Of a stretch of 64,000 nt of DNA, positions 53,659 to 62,338 are shown in pieces. The notes under the pieces are model-generated. The model had not been told where the DNA came from, searched no databases, and saw only the letters and a program-made list of their open reading frames with translations. The DNA is from Streptomyces sp. WMMB303 (GTDB lineage: Bacteria > Actinomycetota > Actinomycetes > Streptomycetales > Streptomycetaceae), in assembly GCF_029351045.1 (NCBI RefSeq), contig NZ_JARKIN010000001.1:989001-1053000 (forward strand), read 5' to 3'. How positions within the stretch are numbered: the first letter of the stretch is position 1; the number at the start of each line of letters is the position of its first letter. A program made the translations under genes and the position numbers.

Positions 53659-54681
53659 TCAGCCCTTCCGCAGAGTGGAGAGTCCGTTGTCGATGAAGAC
53701 CGGCACCAGTTCGCCGATCCGGTCGAAGCCCGCGCCGACCGTGCTCCCGAGCGTGAAGCGGTAGTGGATGCCCTCGAGGATGACGGCGAGCTTGAAGTAG
53801 GCGAAGGCCGTGTACCAGTTGATCCGCGAGACGTCGCGGCCCGAGAGCCGGGCGTAGCGTTCGATCAGCTCGGCGGCCGACGGGTGGCCGGGTGCCCCGC
53901 TGGTGGTGCTGACCGGCGAGTCGGGCACGTCCTGCCGTTCGCTGTACATCGCCAGCAGCCCCAGGTCGGTCAGCGGGTCGCCGAGCGTGGACATCTCCCA
54001 GTCGAGCACCGCGGCGACCTCGCCGCCGGCGTCGATCAGCACGTTGTCGAGACGGTAGTCGCCGTGCACGACGGTGGGCCGCGGCGAGTCGGGCAGCGCC
54101 TCGCCGAGCGCGCCGCGCAGCTCGTCGACGCCGGTCAGCTCGCGGCTGCGGGACGCTTCCAACTGCTTGCTCCAGCGGCGCAGCTGCCGCTCCAGGAAGC
54201 CCTCGGGCCGCCCGAAGTCGCCCAGCCCCACCTCGTGCGGGTCGACGGCGTGCAGCGCCACCAGCGTCTCGGGGAGCGCCAGGACGACCTCGCGGGTCCG
54301 TTCGGCGCCGAGCGGGGCGAGCTCCTCGGCGGTGCGGTAGGGGGTGCCCTCGACGTGGTCCATCACGTAGAACGGCGCGCCGAGCACGTCCGGGTCCTCG
54401 CACAGCAGCACGGTCCCGGGCACCGGCACCGGGGTGTCGCGCAGCGCGCTGATGACGCGGTGCTCGCGGGTCATGTCGTGCGCGGTGGCCAGCACGTGCC
54501 CGAGCGGCGGCCGTCGCACCACCCACCGGCCGACCCCGTCGGTGACCCGGTAGGTGAGATTCGACCTGCCGCCGTGGACGACCTCGGCGCTCAGCGGCCC
54601 GCGCACCAGTCCGGGGCGCTCGCGCTCCAGGTGCGCGGCCAGCCGCGGCAGATCGAGACCGGGCGGGTTCTGTTCGCTCAT
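53659..54681 (-). CDS. Aminoglycoside-phosphotransferase-like kinase (ACAD10/11 type)
   Basis: A 340-residue protein of the APH/choline-kinase fold: HGDYRLDN (Brenner-type motif, catalytic Asp) and LDWEMSTLGDP (metal-binding Asp). Family members next to acyl-CoA dehydrogenase phosphorylate hydroxyacyl-CoA. A TetR-type palindrome lies 39-50 bp upstream. It is not a resistance enzyme by context. Confidence 0.92.
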   Translation of the reverse strand: MSEQNPPGLDLPRLAAHLERERPGLVRGPLSAEVVHGGRSNLTYRVTDGVGRWVVRRPPLGHVLATAHDMTREHRVISALRDTPVPVPGTVLLCEDPDVLGAPFYVMDHVEGTPYRTAEELAPLGAERTREVVLALPETLVALHAVDPHEVGLGDFGRPEGFLERQLRRWSKQLEASRSRELTGVDELRGALGEALPDSPRPTVVHGDYRLDNVLIDAGGEVAAVLDWEMSTLGDPLTDLGLLAMYSERQDVPDSPVSTTSGAPGHPSAAELIERYARLSGRDVSRINWYTAFAYFKLAVILEGIHYRFTLGSTVGAGFDRIGELVPVFIDNGLSTLRKG

Positions 54682-54719
54682 CGTGCGCGCTCCTTCGGCA
54701 TCGGTCGCACCCGATCATG

Positions 54720-54731
54720 CCGACTAGTCGG
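54720..54731. promoter_or_regulatory. TetR-type operator upstream of the phosphotransferase/dehydrogenase pair
   Basis: CCGACTAGTCGG is a perfect 12-bp palindrome. ACTAGTCGGTATG at 54723-54735 differs by one base from ACCAGTCGGTATG at 63244-63256, which precedes the SDR/ligase operon. Confidence 0.6.
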
Positions 54732-54859
54732 TATGGAGTCCAGAGGGGGTGCCCTTCCGGTCCGGATTCCGCTCCCGACGGCAGGGCGGCGTCACGGTCC
54801 GGATTGACCGTCGACCTCCCGGCTCGGTGTGTGATGCACCGCTTTCCGACCGAAGTCCC

Positions 54860-54889
54860 ATGACAGGCGCACGGGTCGCGCTCTAGCCT
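54860..54889 (+). promoter_or_regulatory. Housekeeping-type promoter of the 49-aa membrane protein
   Basis: ATGACA (54860-54865), an 18-bp spacer and TAGCCT (54884-54889) are followed after 6 nt by ATG, giving a leaderless transcript. Confidence 0.6.
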
Positions 54890-54895
54890 CGGGGC

Positions 54896-55045
54896 ATGCC
54901 CATGGGTGACAACGAGCCGCTGTTCGTACGCGACGAGCGCTCCAGGAACGGCTACGTCCTCAACCACCGCAACCCCTCCGGCCTGGCCCTGATCATCGTC
55001 CTCACGGTCGGGGTGCTGATCCTGGCCGCCGTCGCGCTCGCCTGA
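54896..55045 (+). CDS. Small single-pass membrane protein (49 aa)
   Basis: A 49-residue protein beginning MPMGDNEPLFVRDERSR, with a charged N-terminus and one hydrophobic segment (about residues 29-48, GLALIIVLTVGVLILAAVAL). A clear promoter immediately precedes the ATG. Function is unknown. A second ATG two codons on (54902) is possible. It is convergent with the gluconokinase gene. Confidence 0.7.
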   Translation: MPMGDNEPLFVRDERSRNGYVLNHRNPSGLALIIVLTVGVLILAAVALA

Positions 55046-55076
55046 CCCGCGGGCCGCTGAACCCCGCGGACGCCCC

Positions 55077-55619
55077 TCAGCACACCCGGGCGCGCGCCAG
55101 TGCGCTCCGCACGGCCTCCCGGGTCTCCTCCGGGGTGCCGGCGACGGAGACGGCCGCTCCGTGCTCGTCCCGGCCGAGCGGCTCGAGGGCCTCGAACTGC
55201 GAGCACAGCAGGCTGGACGGCATGAAGTGGCCGCCGCGGCGGTCCAGCCGGCCGGCTATCAGCGGGTAGGGGCCCGCCAGGTGGACGAAGAACAGCCTCC
55301 CGGACGCCCGGCGGAGCCGGTCGCGGTAGCGGCGCTTGAGCGCCGAGCAGACCAGCACGCCGCCGTCGGCGGGGCTCCCGGCGGCGGCACGCCGGCGCAG
55401 CCAGCCGGCCACCGCGTCCAGCCACGGCGCCCGGTCCGCGTCGTCCAGGGGGACGCCGGCCGACATCTTCTCGATGTTGTGCGCGGGGTGGAAGTCGTCC
55501 GCGTCGGCGAACGGCACGCCGAGCGCCTCGGCCAGCCACTCGCCGACGGTGCTCTTGCCCGACCCGGACACCCCCATGACGACCACGAGCGGCGCGTGCG
55601 GGCCCTCGGGGCCGTTCAC
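55077..55619 (-). CDS. Gluconokinase (GntK family)
   Basis: A 180-residue P-loop kinase with Walker A VVMGVSGSGKST near residues 13-24, then ADADDFHPAHNIEKMSAGVP and VCSALKRRYRDRLR. It phosphorylates gluconate to 6-phosphogluconate. The GTG start overlaps the DUF202 stop by GTGA, which is unusual because the DUF202 genes have no known link to gluconate. Confidence 0.93.
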   Translation of the reverse strand: MNGPEGPHAPLVVVMGVSGSGKSTVGEWLAEALGVPFADADDFHPAHNIEKMSAGVPLDDADRAPWLDAVAGWLRRRAAAGSPADGGVLVCSALKRRYRDRLRRASGRLFFVHLAGPYPLIAGRLDRRGGHFMPSSLLCSQFEALEPLGRDEHGAAVSVAGTPEETREAVRSALARARVC

Positions 55620-55927
55620 AGCAGCATCATTCCTCCCGCTCCGACCAGCACCAGCACACAGGCCAGCGTCCCCAGGGTCTGCGCCGCCCCCATCGTCCGG
55701 GGCCGGGCACGGGAGAGCGCGCGGATCCGGCGGTGCGCGGTCACCAGCAGGCCCACCCAGGCCAGCGCGCCCAGGCAGGCGGCCGCCACGGCGGGACCGG
55801 ACGGGTCGGCGAGCGCCACCCGTACCGTCAGCGCCACCGACACCGCGCAGGTCAGCGTCGTGCGCCGCCAGGCCAGCCAGGTGCGCTCCGGCTGGGCGCC
55901 CGGGTCGCGGGGCGGCTCGCCGCTCAC
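55616..55927 (-). CDS. DUF202 family membrane protein (short)
   Basis: A 103-residue protein with three membrane segments and the DUF202 motif ERTWLAWRRTTLTCAVSVAL. It is fused by GTGA overlap to the longer DUF202 gene upstream and to gluconokinase downstream. Function is unknown. Confidence 0.87.
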   Translation of the reverse strand: MSGEPPRDPGAQPERTWLAWRRTTLTCAVSVALTVRVALADPSGPAVAAACLGALAWVGLLVTAHRRIRALSRARPRTMGAAQTLGTLACVLVLVGAGGMMLL

Positions 55928-56322
55928 CGGCCGGCCAGGCCGAACACCACGACGACGACGACCAGCAGCGCCGCGAACGCCGTGCCGCCCGCCAGCAGCA
56001 CCGGGAAGCGCGAGGCGGGCAGGTCCTCACCGCGGCGCATGGCGCGCTCGCAGCGCACCCAGTGGTTCACGGCCCGCACGGCACACAGCGCGGCACCGGC
56101 CAGCAGCACGGTCGCGACGGCCGTGCGGGCCCCCCAGCGCAGGTCCGTCAGGAACTGGTCGACCGCGATCCCGCCCGCCACCAGGGCCAGCGCGGTGCGG
56201 ATCCAGGCGAGGAAGGTGCGCTCGTTGGCGAGCGAGAAGCGGTAGTCGGGCGTGGTGCCCTCCTCCCTGAGCCGCTGGGGGGCGAACCACAGCCGAAGAG
56301 TCGCCGAGAGCCGGTCGCGCAT
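55924..56322 (-). CDS. YidH/DUF202 family membrane protein
   Basis: A 132-residue protein with three membrane segments and the motif LANERTFLAWIRTALALVAG. A tandem pair of DUF202 genes, as here, is common. It is first in the three-gene overlapping operon with gluconokinase. Confidence 0.9.
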   Translation of the reverse strand: MRDRLSATLRLWFAPQRLREEGTTPDYRFSLANERTFLAWIRTALALVAGGIAVDQFLTDLRWGARTAVATVLLAGAALCAVRAVNHWVRCERAMRRGEDLPASRFPVLLAGGTAFAALLVVVVVVFGLAGR

Positions 56323-56409
56323 GGCTCAACCGTACGCGGTGACCTGCGGCGCTTCCCCACGGGGACACCCGCGTCACCCGGGGGCGCCCCTTACCGGCGG
56401 GCAGCCCGG

Positions 56410-56934
56410 CTACTGCGGGCCGAGCCGCCGATGGCACTCCAGCCCGTCCGGGACGATGTCGCCCCGCGCCTCCCAGCCGGCCAGCCGCCGCTCCAGCTCC
56501 TCCTCCGGCAGGAAGTCCCACCACGCGACCTCTTCGGGCTGCGGACGGACGGGCCGGGTGCACACCACCTCGTACACCTGGAGGAACCAGGAGTACTCGG
56601 GCGTCTCGAAGAGGAACTTCAGCCGCCGCTCGGGCCGCGGCAGCCCGCTGACGCCCAGCTCTTCCTCGGCCTCCCGGAGCGCCGCCGTGTCGTAGTCCTC
56701 ACCCGCGCCGACGACGCCACCCACCACGACGTCGTACATCCCGGGGAAGATCAGCTTGGTGGGCGTGCGGCGGTGCACGAAGATCCGGCCCGCCGCGTCC
56801 CGGACCCGGATGGAGGTGCTGCGGTGCCGCAGCCGGCCGGCGTAGACCTCGCCGCGCAGCCGCTGCCCGACGACCCGGTCCTGTGCGTCCACGATGTCCA
56901 GCAGTTCGTCCGCCGAGCGCCCCTGGGGTGTCAT
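56410..56934 (-). CDS. NUDIX hydrolase
   Basis: A 174-residue NUDIX protein with the box GVVGAGEDYDTAALREAEEE LGV-like pattern near residues 72-95 (the usual second R and E are present as REAEEELG). It resembles IPP-isomerase-like NUDIX proteins. The ATG at 56932-56934 has no strong Shine-Dalgarno. The substrate is unknown. Confidence 0.9.
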   Translation of the reverse strand: MTPQGRSADELLDIVDAQDRVVGQRLRGEVYAGRLRHRSTSIRVRDAAGRIFVHRRTPTKLIFPGMYDVVVGGVVGAGEDYDTAALREAEEELGVSGLPRPERRLKFLFETPEYSWFLQVYEVVCTRPVRPQPEEVAWWDFLPEEELERRLAGWEARGDIVPDGLECHRRLGPQ

Positions 56935-57067
56935 ACGCCCATCCAAGCACCGCAGCCGGGCCCCGCGCAGGGGTGTCCGCGGGCGGGCCCGGAGGTTACT
57001 CTCCGGTCACCGGTCCCGGAGCAGGTGGCCGCGCACCTGTGCGGCAGTCGTCAGGAAGGGTGGGAGC

Positions 57068-58759
57068 ATGGCGTACGACGCCGATGTGATCGTGGTCGGA
57101 GCCGGACTCGCGGGGCTCGCCGCGACCGCCGAACTGGCCGACGCCGGGCGGCGCGTCATCCTCCTCGACCAGGAGCCCGAGCAGGCGCTCGGCGGGCAGG
57201 CGCACTGGTCCTTCGGCGGCCTGTTCTTCGTCGACTCGCCCGAGCAGCGGCGGCTGCGCATCCGGGACAGCCGCGAACTCGCCTGGCAGGACTGGCTGGG
57301 GACGGCCGCCTTCGACCGGCCCGAGGACCACTGGCCGCGCCGGTGGGCCGAGGCGTACGTGGACTTCGCCGCGGGCGAGAAGCGCGCCTGGCTGCGCGCC
57401 CAGGGGCTGAAGCTCTTCCCCGTGGTGGGCTGGGCCGAGCGGGGCGGCTACGGCGCGGACGGCCACGGCAACTCGGTGCCCCGGTTCCACATCACCTGGG
57501 GCACCGGGCCCGGCATCGTCGAACCGTTCGAGCGGCGCGTCCGCGAGGGCGTGGCACGCGGCCTGGTCGAACTGCGCTTCCGGCACCGGGTGACCGGCCT
57601 GTCCCGGACGACCGGAGCGGTGGACACCGTGACCGGCCAGGTGCTGGAGCCCAGCGACGCGCGACGCGGCACGGCCAGCAGCCGGGAGGTCGGCGGCAGC
57701 TTCGAACTGCGGGCCCAAGCCGTGATCGTGACCTCCGGCGGTATCGGCGGCAACCACGACCTGGTGCGCGCCCACTGGCCCGAGCGGCTGGGCACCCCGC
57801 CCCGGAAGCTGCTCTCCGGCGTGCCGGCGCACGTGGACGGGCTGATGCTGGACGTGACCGGAGAGGCGGGCGGCCACATGATCAACCGCGATCGGATGTG
57901 GCACTACACCGAGGGGATCGAGAACTGGAGCCCCATCTGGGCCCGGCACGGCATCCGCATCCTGCCGGGACCCTCCTCGCTGTGGCTCGACGCCACCGGG
58001 CAGCGGCTGCCGGTCCCGCTCTTCCCCGGCTTCGACACGCTGGGCACCCTCGACCACATCATGCGGACAGGGCACGGCTACACCTGGTTCGTCCTCAGCC
58101 GGAAGATCATCGAGAAGGAGTTCACGCTGTCCGGGTCGGAGCAGAACCCGGACCTGACCGGCCGGTCCGTGCGCGAGGTCCTGGGCCGGGCACGCGGCGG
58201 TGCCCCCGGGCCGGTGCAGGCGTTCATGGACCACGGGGCCGACTTCGTCATCGAGCGCGATGTCGCCGCCCTGGCCCGCCGGATGAACGAGCTGACCGGG
58301 GACGGGCTGATCGAGGCGGCGGCGCTGCACCGGGAGATCGCCGCCCGGGACCGGGAGATCCGCAACCCCTTCACCAAGGACCTGCAGATCACGGCGCTGA
58401 ACGGCGCCCGGCGGTACCTGGGCGACCGGCTCATCCGGGTCGCGGCCCCGCACCGCCTGCTGGATCCGGCCGCCGGTCCGCTGATCGCGGTCCGGCTCAA
58501 CATCCTGACCCGCAAGAGCCTGGGCGGGCTGGAGACGGACCTGTCCTCGCGGGTGCTCGCCGAGCCCGCGCCGGGGCCGGAGGAGGCGGCGCGGCCCCGC
58601 CGGGGCGACCCGGTTCCGGGACTCTACGCAGCGGGGGAGGCCGCCGGATTCGGCGGCGGCGGGGTGCACGGCTACCGCTCGCTGGAGGGCACCTTCCTGG
58701 GCGGCTGCCTCTTCTCCGGACGCACGGCCGGACGGGCGGCGGCCGCCGCGGTCGCCTGA
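57068..58759 (+). CDS. FAD-binding dehydrogenase (3-ketosteroid dehydrogenase-like)
   Basis: A 563-residue flavoprotein with dinucleotide motif VIVVGAGLAGLAATAELADA (near residues 6-25), LGGQAHWSFGGLFFVDSPEQ, and the C-terminal FAD motif VPGLYAAGEAAGFGGGGVHG. It belongs to the fumarate reductase/KstD family (COG3573-like). With neighbouring CoA-ligase and SDR genes a lipid or steroid substrate is plausible. Confidence 0.92.
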   Translation: MAYDADVIVVGAGLAGLAATAELADAGRRVILLDQEPEQALGGQAHWSFGGLFFVDSPEQRRLRIRDSRELAWQDWLGTAAFDRPEDHWPRRWAEAYVDFAAGEKRAWLRAQGLKLFPVVGWAERGGYGADGHGNSVPRFHITWGTGPGIVEPFERRVREGVARGLVELRFRHRVTGLSRTTGAVDTVTGQVLEPSDARRGTASSREVGGSFELRAQAVIVTSGGIGGNHDLVRAHWPERLGTPPRKLLSGVPAHVDGLMLDVTGEAGGHMINRDRMWHYTEGIENWSPIWARHGIRILPGPSSLWLDATGQRLPVPLFPGFDTLGTLDHIMRTGHGYTWFVLSRKIIEKEFTLSGSEQNPDLTGRSVREVLGRARGGAPGPVQAFMDHGADFVIERDVAALARRMNELTGDGLIEAAALHREIAARDREIRNPFTKDLQITALNGARRYLGDRLIRVAAPHRLLDPAAGPLIAVRLNILTRKSLGGLETDLSSRVLAEPAPGPEEAARPRRGDPVPGLYAAGEAAGFGGGGVHGYRSLEGTFLGGCLFSGRTAGRAAAAAVA

Positions 58760-58801
58760 CGCCCCGGGCCGGGCTCCACGCCGGGTGCCCGGCCCGGGGC
58801 G
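58760..58801. terminator. Bidirectional terminator hairpin
   Basis: CGCCCCGGGCCGGG (58760-58773) pairs perfectly with CCCGGCCCGGGGCG (58788-58801) around a 14-nt loop. It starts on the base after the FAD dehydrogenase stop codon. Confidence 0.85.
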
Positions 58802-58926
58802 CCGGACGGCCCGGTGCGCCGCGGAGTCGGACGGGGAAGCGGGGAGGCCGCGGCCGCCGGAAGAGGTGGTGGACCCGCGGCGAGCCGGCGACGCGCCGCG
58901 GCCCGCCGCCGGCCGTCCGGGGCCGG

Positions 58927-59895
58927 TCAGCCGGGCTCCACCACCACGCGGCCCGTGGTCACGCCGTCGAAGACCCGCTGGACGGCGTCGGCCGCGCCGC
59001 CCAGCGGTACGCGCTCGCTCACCAGCGGCTTCACCGCGCCCTCCGCGGCGAGGCGGGTGAGTTCCTCGTGGCAGCGGTCGACGGCGGAGGGCTCCCGCTG
59101 CGCGTACAGCCCCCAGTGCAGCCCGAGGACGGAGTAGTTCTTCACCAGCGCGTGGTTGAGGCCGGGGGTGGGCACCGCGCCGCTGGCGAAGCCGACCACC
59201 ACGATGCGCCCCTCGAAGGCGATGCACTTGGCGGACGCCGCGTAGGCGTCGCCGCCCACCGGGTCGTAGACCACGTCGGCGCCCGCACCGCCGGTGGCAT
59301 CCTTCACGGCGGCGACCACGTCCGCGCGCCTGCGGTCGACGACGACGTCGCAGCCCAGCTTCCGGGCGACCTCGGCCTTCGCGGCACCGCCCACGACCCC
59401 GATCACCCGTGCTCCGGCGGCTTTGCCCAGTTGGACGGCCGCGCTGCCGACGCCGCCCGCGGCTGCGTGCACCAGCAGCGTCTCGCCCTTCCGCAGTCCG
59501 GCCCGCCGGTGGAGCCCGAACCAGCCGGTCTGGTAGCCGATGTGCAGTGCGGCGGCCTCGGCGTCGTCCAGCGCTTCGGGCGCGGGACGGGCGCTCTCCT
59601 CGGCGACGACGGCCGTCTCACCGAAGGCGCCGCAGGGCAGTACGGGCTGCCCCAGCACCCGCTCCCCCGCCCGGGGCCCGCCGACGATCTCGCCGCAGAG
59701 CTCCACGCCGGGGGTGAACGGCAGCGGCGGGCGTACCTGGTACTCGCCCCGGCACAGCATGGCGTCCGGGTAGTTGACGTTCGCGGCCCGGACCCGGACC
59801 AGCAGTTGCCCCGGGCCCGGTTCGGGCTCGGGCACCTCTTCCAACCGCATCACCTCGCGCGGTTCGCCGTTGGTGTGGACGCGCCATGCCTGCAC
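58927..59895 (-). CDS. NADPH:quinone oxidoreductase-type MDR protein
   Basis: A 322-residue zinc-free medium-chain reductase: VRAANVNYPDAMLCRGEYQV and the cofactor motif LVHAAAGGVGSAAVQLGKAA, with the DPVGG motif YDPVGGDAY. It belongs to the crotonyl-CoA reductase/quinone reductase group. It lies 50 bp after the TetR gene, in the same direction. Confidence 0.92.
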   Translation of the reverse strand: MQAWRVHTNGEPREVMRLEEVPEPEPGPGQLLVRVRAANVNYPDAMLCRGEYQVRPPLPFTPGVELCGEIVGGPRAGERVLGQPVLPCGAFGETAVVAEESARPAPEALDDAEAAALHIGYQTGWFGLHRRAGLRKGETLLVHAAAGGVGSAAVQLGKAAGARVIGVVGGAAKAEVARKLGCDVVVDRRRADVVAAVKDATGGAGADVVYDPVGGDAYAASAKCIAFEGRIVVVGFASGAVPTPGLNHALVKNYSVLGLHWGLYAQREPSAVDRCHEELTRLAAEGAVKPLVSERVPLGGAADAVQRVFDGVTTGRVVVEPG

Positions 59896-59945
59896 GGATG
59901 GTCCTTTCGTCGACGGGGGGCCGCGCTCCGCGGCCCCGGGCCCGC

Positions 59946-60620
59946 TCAGGGCCGCAGCGCCCGCAGCAGCAGATCGGCCAGGTGGTCGGCGACCGCCTGC
60001 GGCGTGAGCCGCCCGCCGGGCCGATACCAGCTGCTGAGGTGGTGCACGGAACCGAAGTGGTAGTCCACGACCAGGTCGGCGGGGGTCGCGTCGCTGAACA
60101 CCCCGGAGCGCCGGCCCTCTTCGATCAGCGCACGGAACCGCTCGTGGTAGCGGCGCCGCTCGGCCCGCACCTGCTTCTGCTTCTCCGGGGAGAGCTGGTG
60201 CATCGAGCGGAAGAAGATCATGGCGTCGTCGAGGTTGTCGATGGTGGTGACGACGACGTCCGCCGCGGCCTCCCGCAGCCGCTCCTCCACCGGAGCCGCA
60301 CGGTCGGCGAGCAGGTCGAGGCGCTCCTGCTGGAGCCGTAGCAGCCGGCCGTAGATCTCGTGGAGCAGATCGTCCTTGGAGCCGAAGTAGTGGTAGAGCG
60401 CGCCCTTGGTGACGCCTGCCGCCTCCACGATCTCCTGCACGGAGGTGCGGTCGTACCCCTGTTCGGCGAAGAGGCGGGTGGCGGCCGCCAGCAGCCGCTG
60501 CGGTACCGGCGCCCGGGTGTCGTCCCCGCTCCGGGCGCGCGCCGTGCGCGTCCCGCTCCCGCGTACCGGATCTCCCGTACCGGCCTTGGTCGCCATGGCC
60601 GCCACCTGCCTCTCACTCAT
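59946..60620 (-). CDS. TetR/AcrR family transcriptional regulator
   Basis: A 224-residue regulator with HTH at about residues 38-85 (LLAAATRLFAEQGYDRTSVQ, then VTKGALYHYFGSKDDLLHEI) and a ligand domain containing a SPEKQKQVRAER segment typical of KstR2/FadR-like acyl-CoA sensors. An ATG at 60596 with AGGTGG is an alternative start. It likely binds the AGTCGGTATG-type sites at 54723 and 63244. Confidence 0.92.
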   Translation of the reverse strand: MSERQVAAMATKAGTGDPVRGSGTRTARARSGDDTRAPVPQRLLAAATRLFAEQGYDRTSVQEIVEAAGVTKGALYHYFGSKDDLLHEIYGRLLRLQQERLDLLADRAAPVEERLREAAADVVVTTIDNLDDAMIFFRSMHQLSPEKQKQVRAERRRYHERFRALIEEGRRSGVFSDATPADLVVDYHFGSVHHLSSWYRPGGRLTPQAVADHLADLLLRALRP

Positions 60621-60661
60621 CGTTCACCGACCGGCGCCGCACGGCCGGTCCGGCTGTTCGC

Positions 60662-62338
60662 TCACGTCGGGGAGCCGTCCTGCCGGGAACGCAGCTCCCG
60701 CCGGAGGATCTTGCCACTGGTGGTCTTGGGCAGCTCCCGCAGCACCTCCACCTCACGGGGGTACTTGTAGGCGGCCAGCCGTTCTTTGCAGTAACCGCTC
60801 AGCTCCTGCGGAGCGGCGGACGCGCCCTCGCGCAGGCTGACGTACGCCTTGACGGTCTCGCCCCGGTACGCGTGCGGCACCCCGACCACCGCGGCCTCGC
60901 GGACGGCCGGGTGGGTGTAGAGCACGTCCTCCACCTCGCGGGGCCAGACCTTGAACCCGGAAGCGTTGATCATGTCCTTCTTGCGGTCGACGACGTACAG
61001 CCAGCCGTCCGCGTCCATGAACCCGATGTCCCCGGTGCGCAGTTCGCCGCCGGGCATGCCGGCGGCGGTCTCGGCTGGCCGCCGCCAGTAGCCGGGCACC
61101 ACCTGCGGGCCACGCACGGCGATCTCGCCCTGCTGCCCGAACGGCACCTCGGCGCCGGTCTCGTCCAGTATCCGCACCACCGTGTCGGGGCCGGGCAGGC
61201 CGACGGCCAGCGTGCCGGACTCCGGGTCGACCGGGGCCTGCCTGCCGGGCGGTACCGAGGCGCACGGGGCCGAGCACTCGGTGAGGCCGTAACCGTTGCC
61301 GATGTAGGGGCCGAAGGCGGCGCGGAACTTCTCCACCAGCGCGGGGGGCAGCGGCGCGCCGCCGGAGGAGAGGTGGGCGAACGAGGCGAAGTGTTCGCGG
61401 GACGCGGCCGGGTGTGCGGCCAGCGCCATGAACGCCGTGGAGGGGCCGACGGTGTAGGCGGGCCGGTGTTCCAGGAAGGCGTCCAGGACGACGCCCGGGT
61501 CGAAGCGGTAGGCGAGGGCGAGCGTGCCCTTGTTGGCGATGCAGCCGCAGAGCTGCACGACCGCGCCGGTGATGTGGAAGAGCGGAGCCAGCGCGAAGAC
61601 GCACGCCCCCTCGGGGATGCCGTGGCCGACACGCTGCCGCTCCGCGTTGTAGGCGAGGTTGGCGTGCGTGTTCATGGCGCCCTTGGGGGCGCCGCTGGTC
61701 CCGGAGGTGTAGCTGATCAGGGCGATGTCGTCGCCGGTGAGTCCGCGCCCGGCGGGTGCGGGCGCGCCGGTGCGGGCGACGGCGAGCAGATCCTCGGCGT
61801 CCTCGGCGGGCGGGCGCCGGGCGAAGTCGAGCACCCGGGAATCGTCCCGCGTCTGCAGGTCGAGTTCGCAGGCGGTCAGCACCGTGCGCACGGTGCCGCC
61901 GGCCGCCACGGCGCGCAGCCGGTCCTCCCAGGCACGGTCCGAGCACACCAGCGCGGCCGCCTCCGCGTCCTGGAGCACATGCGCCACCTCGCGCCCCTTG
62001 TACATGGGGTTGACGGGCACGACGGTGGCGCCCGCCTTCCACGCGCCGAGCAGCGCCAGCACATAGTGCGGGCTGTTCTGCAGCATCAGGGCGAGCCGGT
62101 CGCCCTTGGCCAGGCCGCGTGCGGCGAGGTGCGCCGCGACCGCGTCGGAGAGCGCGTCGGTCTCGGCGTAGCTGAGCCGGCCGTCGAAGTAGCTGAGTGC
62201 GGCCCGGTCCGGTACCTCACGGGCCGCGGCGCGGAAGGCGTGCAGCAGCGTCTGGGGCGGCGTGACGGGGGCGCGTTGGGCCTCGGTGAGCTGGGCGAGC
62301 CAGGGCTTGTCCCCGTACCCGGCGGTGGTCGAGGTCAT
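60662..62338 (-). CDS. AMP-dependent acyl-CoA synthetase/ligase
   Basis: A 558-residue ANL-superfamily ligase with the P-loop YTSGTSGAPKGAMNTHANLA, the NGYGLTECS motif, the hinge ASGFKVWPREVE and the catalytic lysine in PKTTSGKILRREL. It activates a fatty or other carboxylic acid as its CoA thioester. It overlaps the SDR gene by ATGA. Confidence 0.94.
   Translation of the reverse strand: MTSTTAGYGDKPWLAQLTEAQRAPVTPPQTLLHAFRAAAREVPDRAALSYFDGRLSYAETDALSDAVAAHLAARGLAKGDRLALMLQNSPHYVLALLGAWKAGATVVPVNPMYKGREVAHVLQDAEAAALVCSDRAWEDRLRAVAAGGTVRTVLTACELDLQTRDDSRVLDFARRPPAEDAEDLLAVARTGAPAPAGRGLTGDDIALISYTSGTSGAPKGAMNTHANLAYNAERQRVGHGIPEGACVFALAPLFHITGAVVQLCGCIANKGTLALAYRFDPGVVLDAFLEHRPAYTVGPSTAFMALAAHPAASREHFASFAHLSSGGAPLPPALVEKFRAAFGPYIGNGYGLTECSAPCASVPPGRQAPVDPESGTLAVGLPGPDTVVRILDETGAEVPFGQQGEIAVRGPQVVPGYWRRPAETAAGMPGGELRTGDIGFMDADGWLYVVDRKKDMINASGFKVWPREVEDVLYTHPAVREAAVVGVPHAYRGETVKAYVSLREGASAAPQELSGYCKERLAAYKYPREVEVLRELPKTTSGKILRRELRSRQDGSPT

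Noticed and set aside
53659..54681. Aminoglycoside resistance phosphotransferase
   Set aside because: The fold matches, but operon context with an ACAD10/11-type dehydrogenase indicates a hydroxyacyl kinase role.
55336..60063. A 1575-codon open frame on the plus strand
   Set aside because: It crosses at least seven genes on both strands, is rich in Arg/Pro/Gly/Ala typical of shadow frames in high-GC DNA, and lacks any domain pattern.
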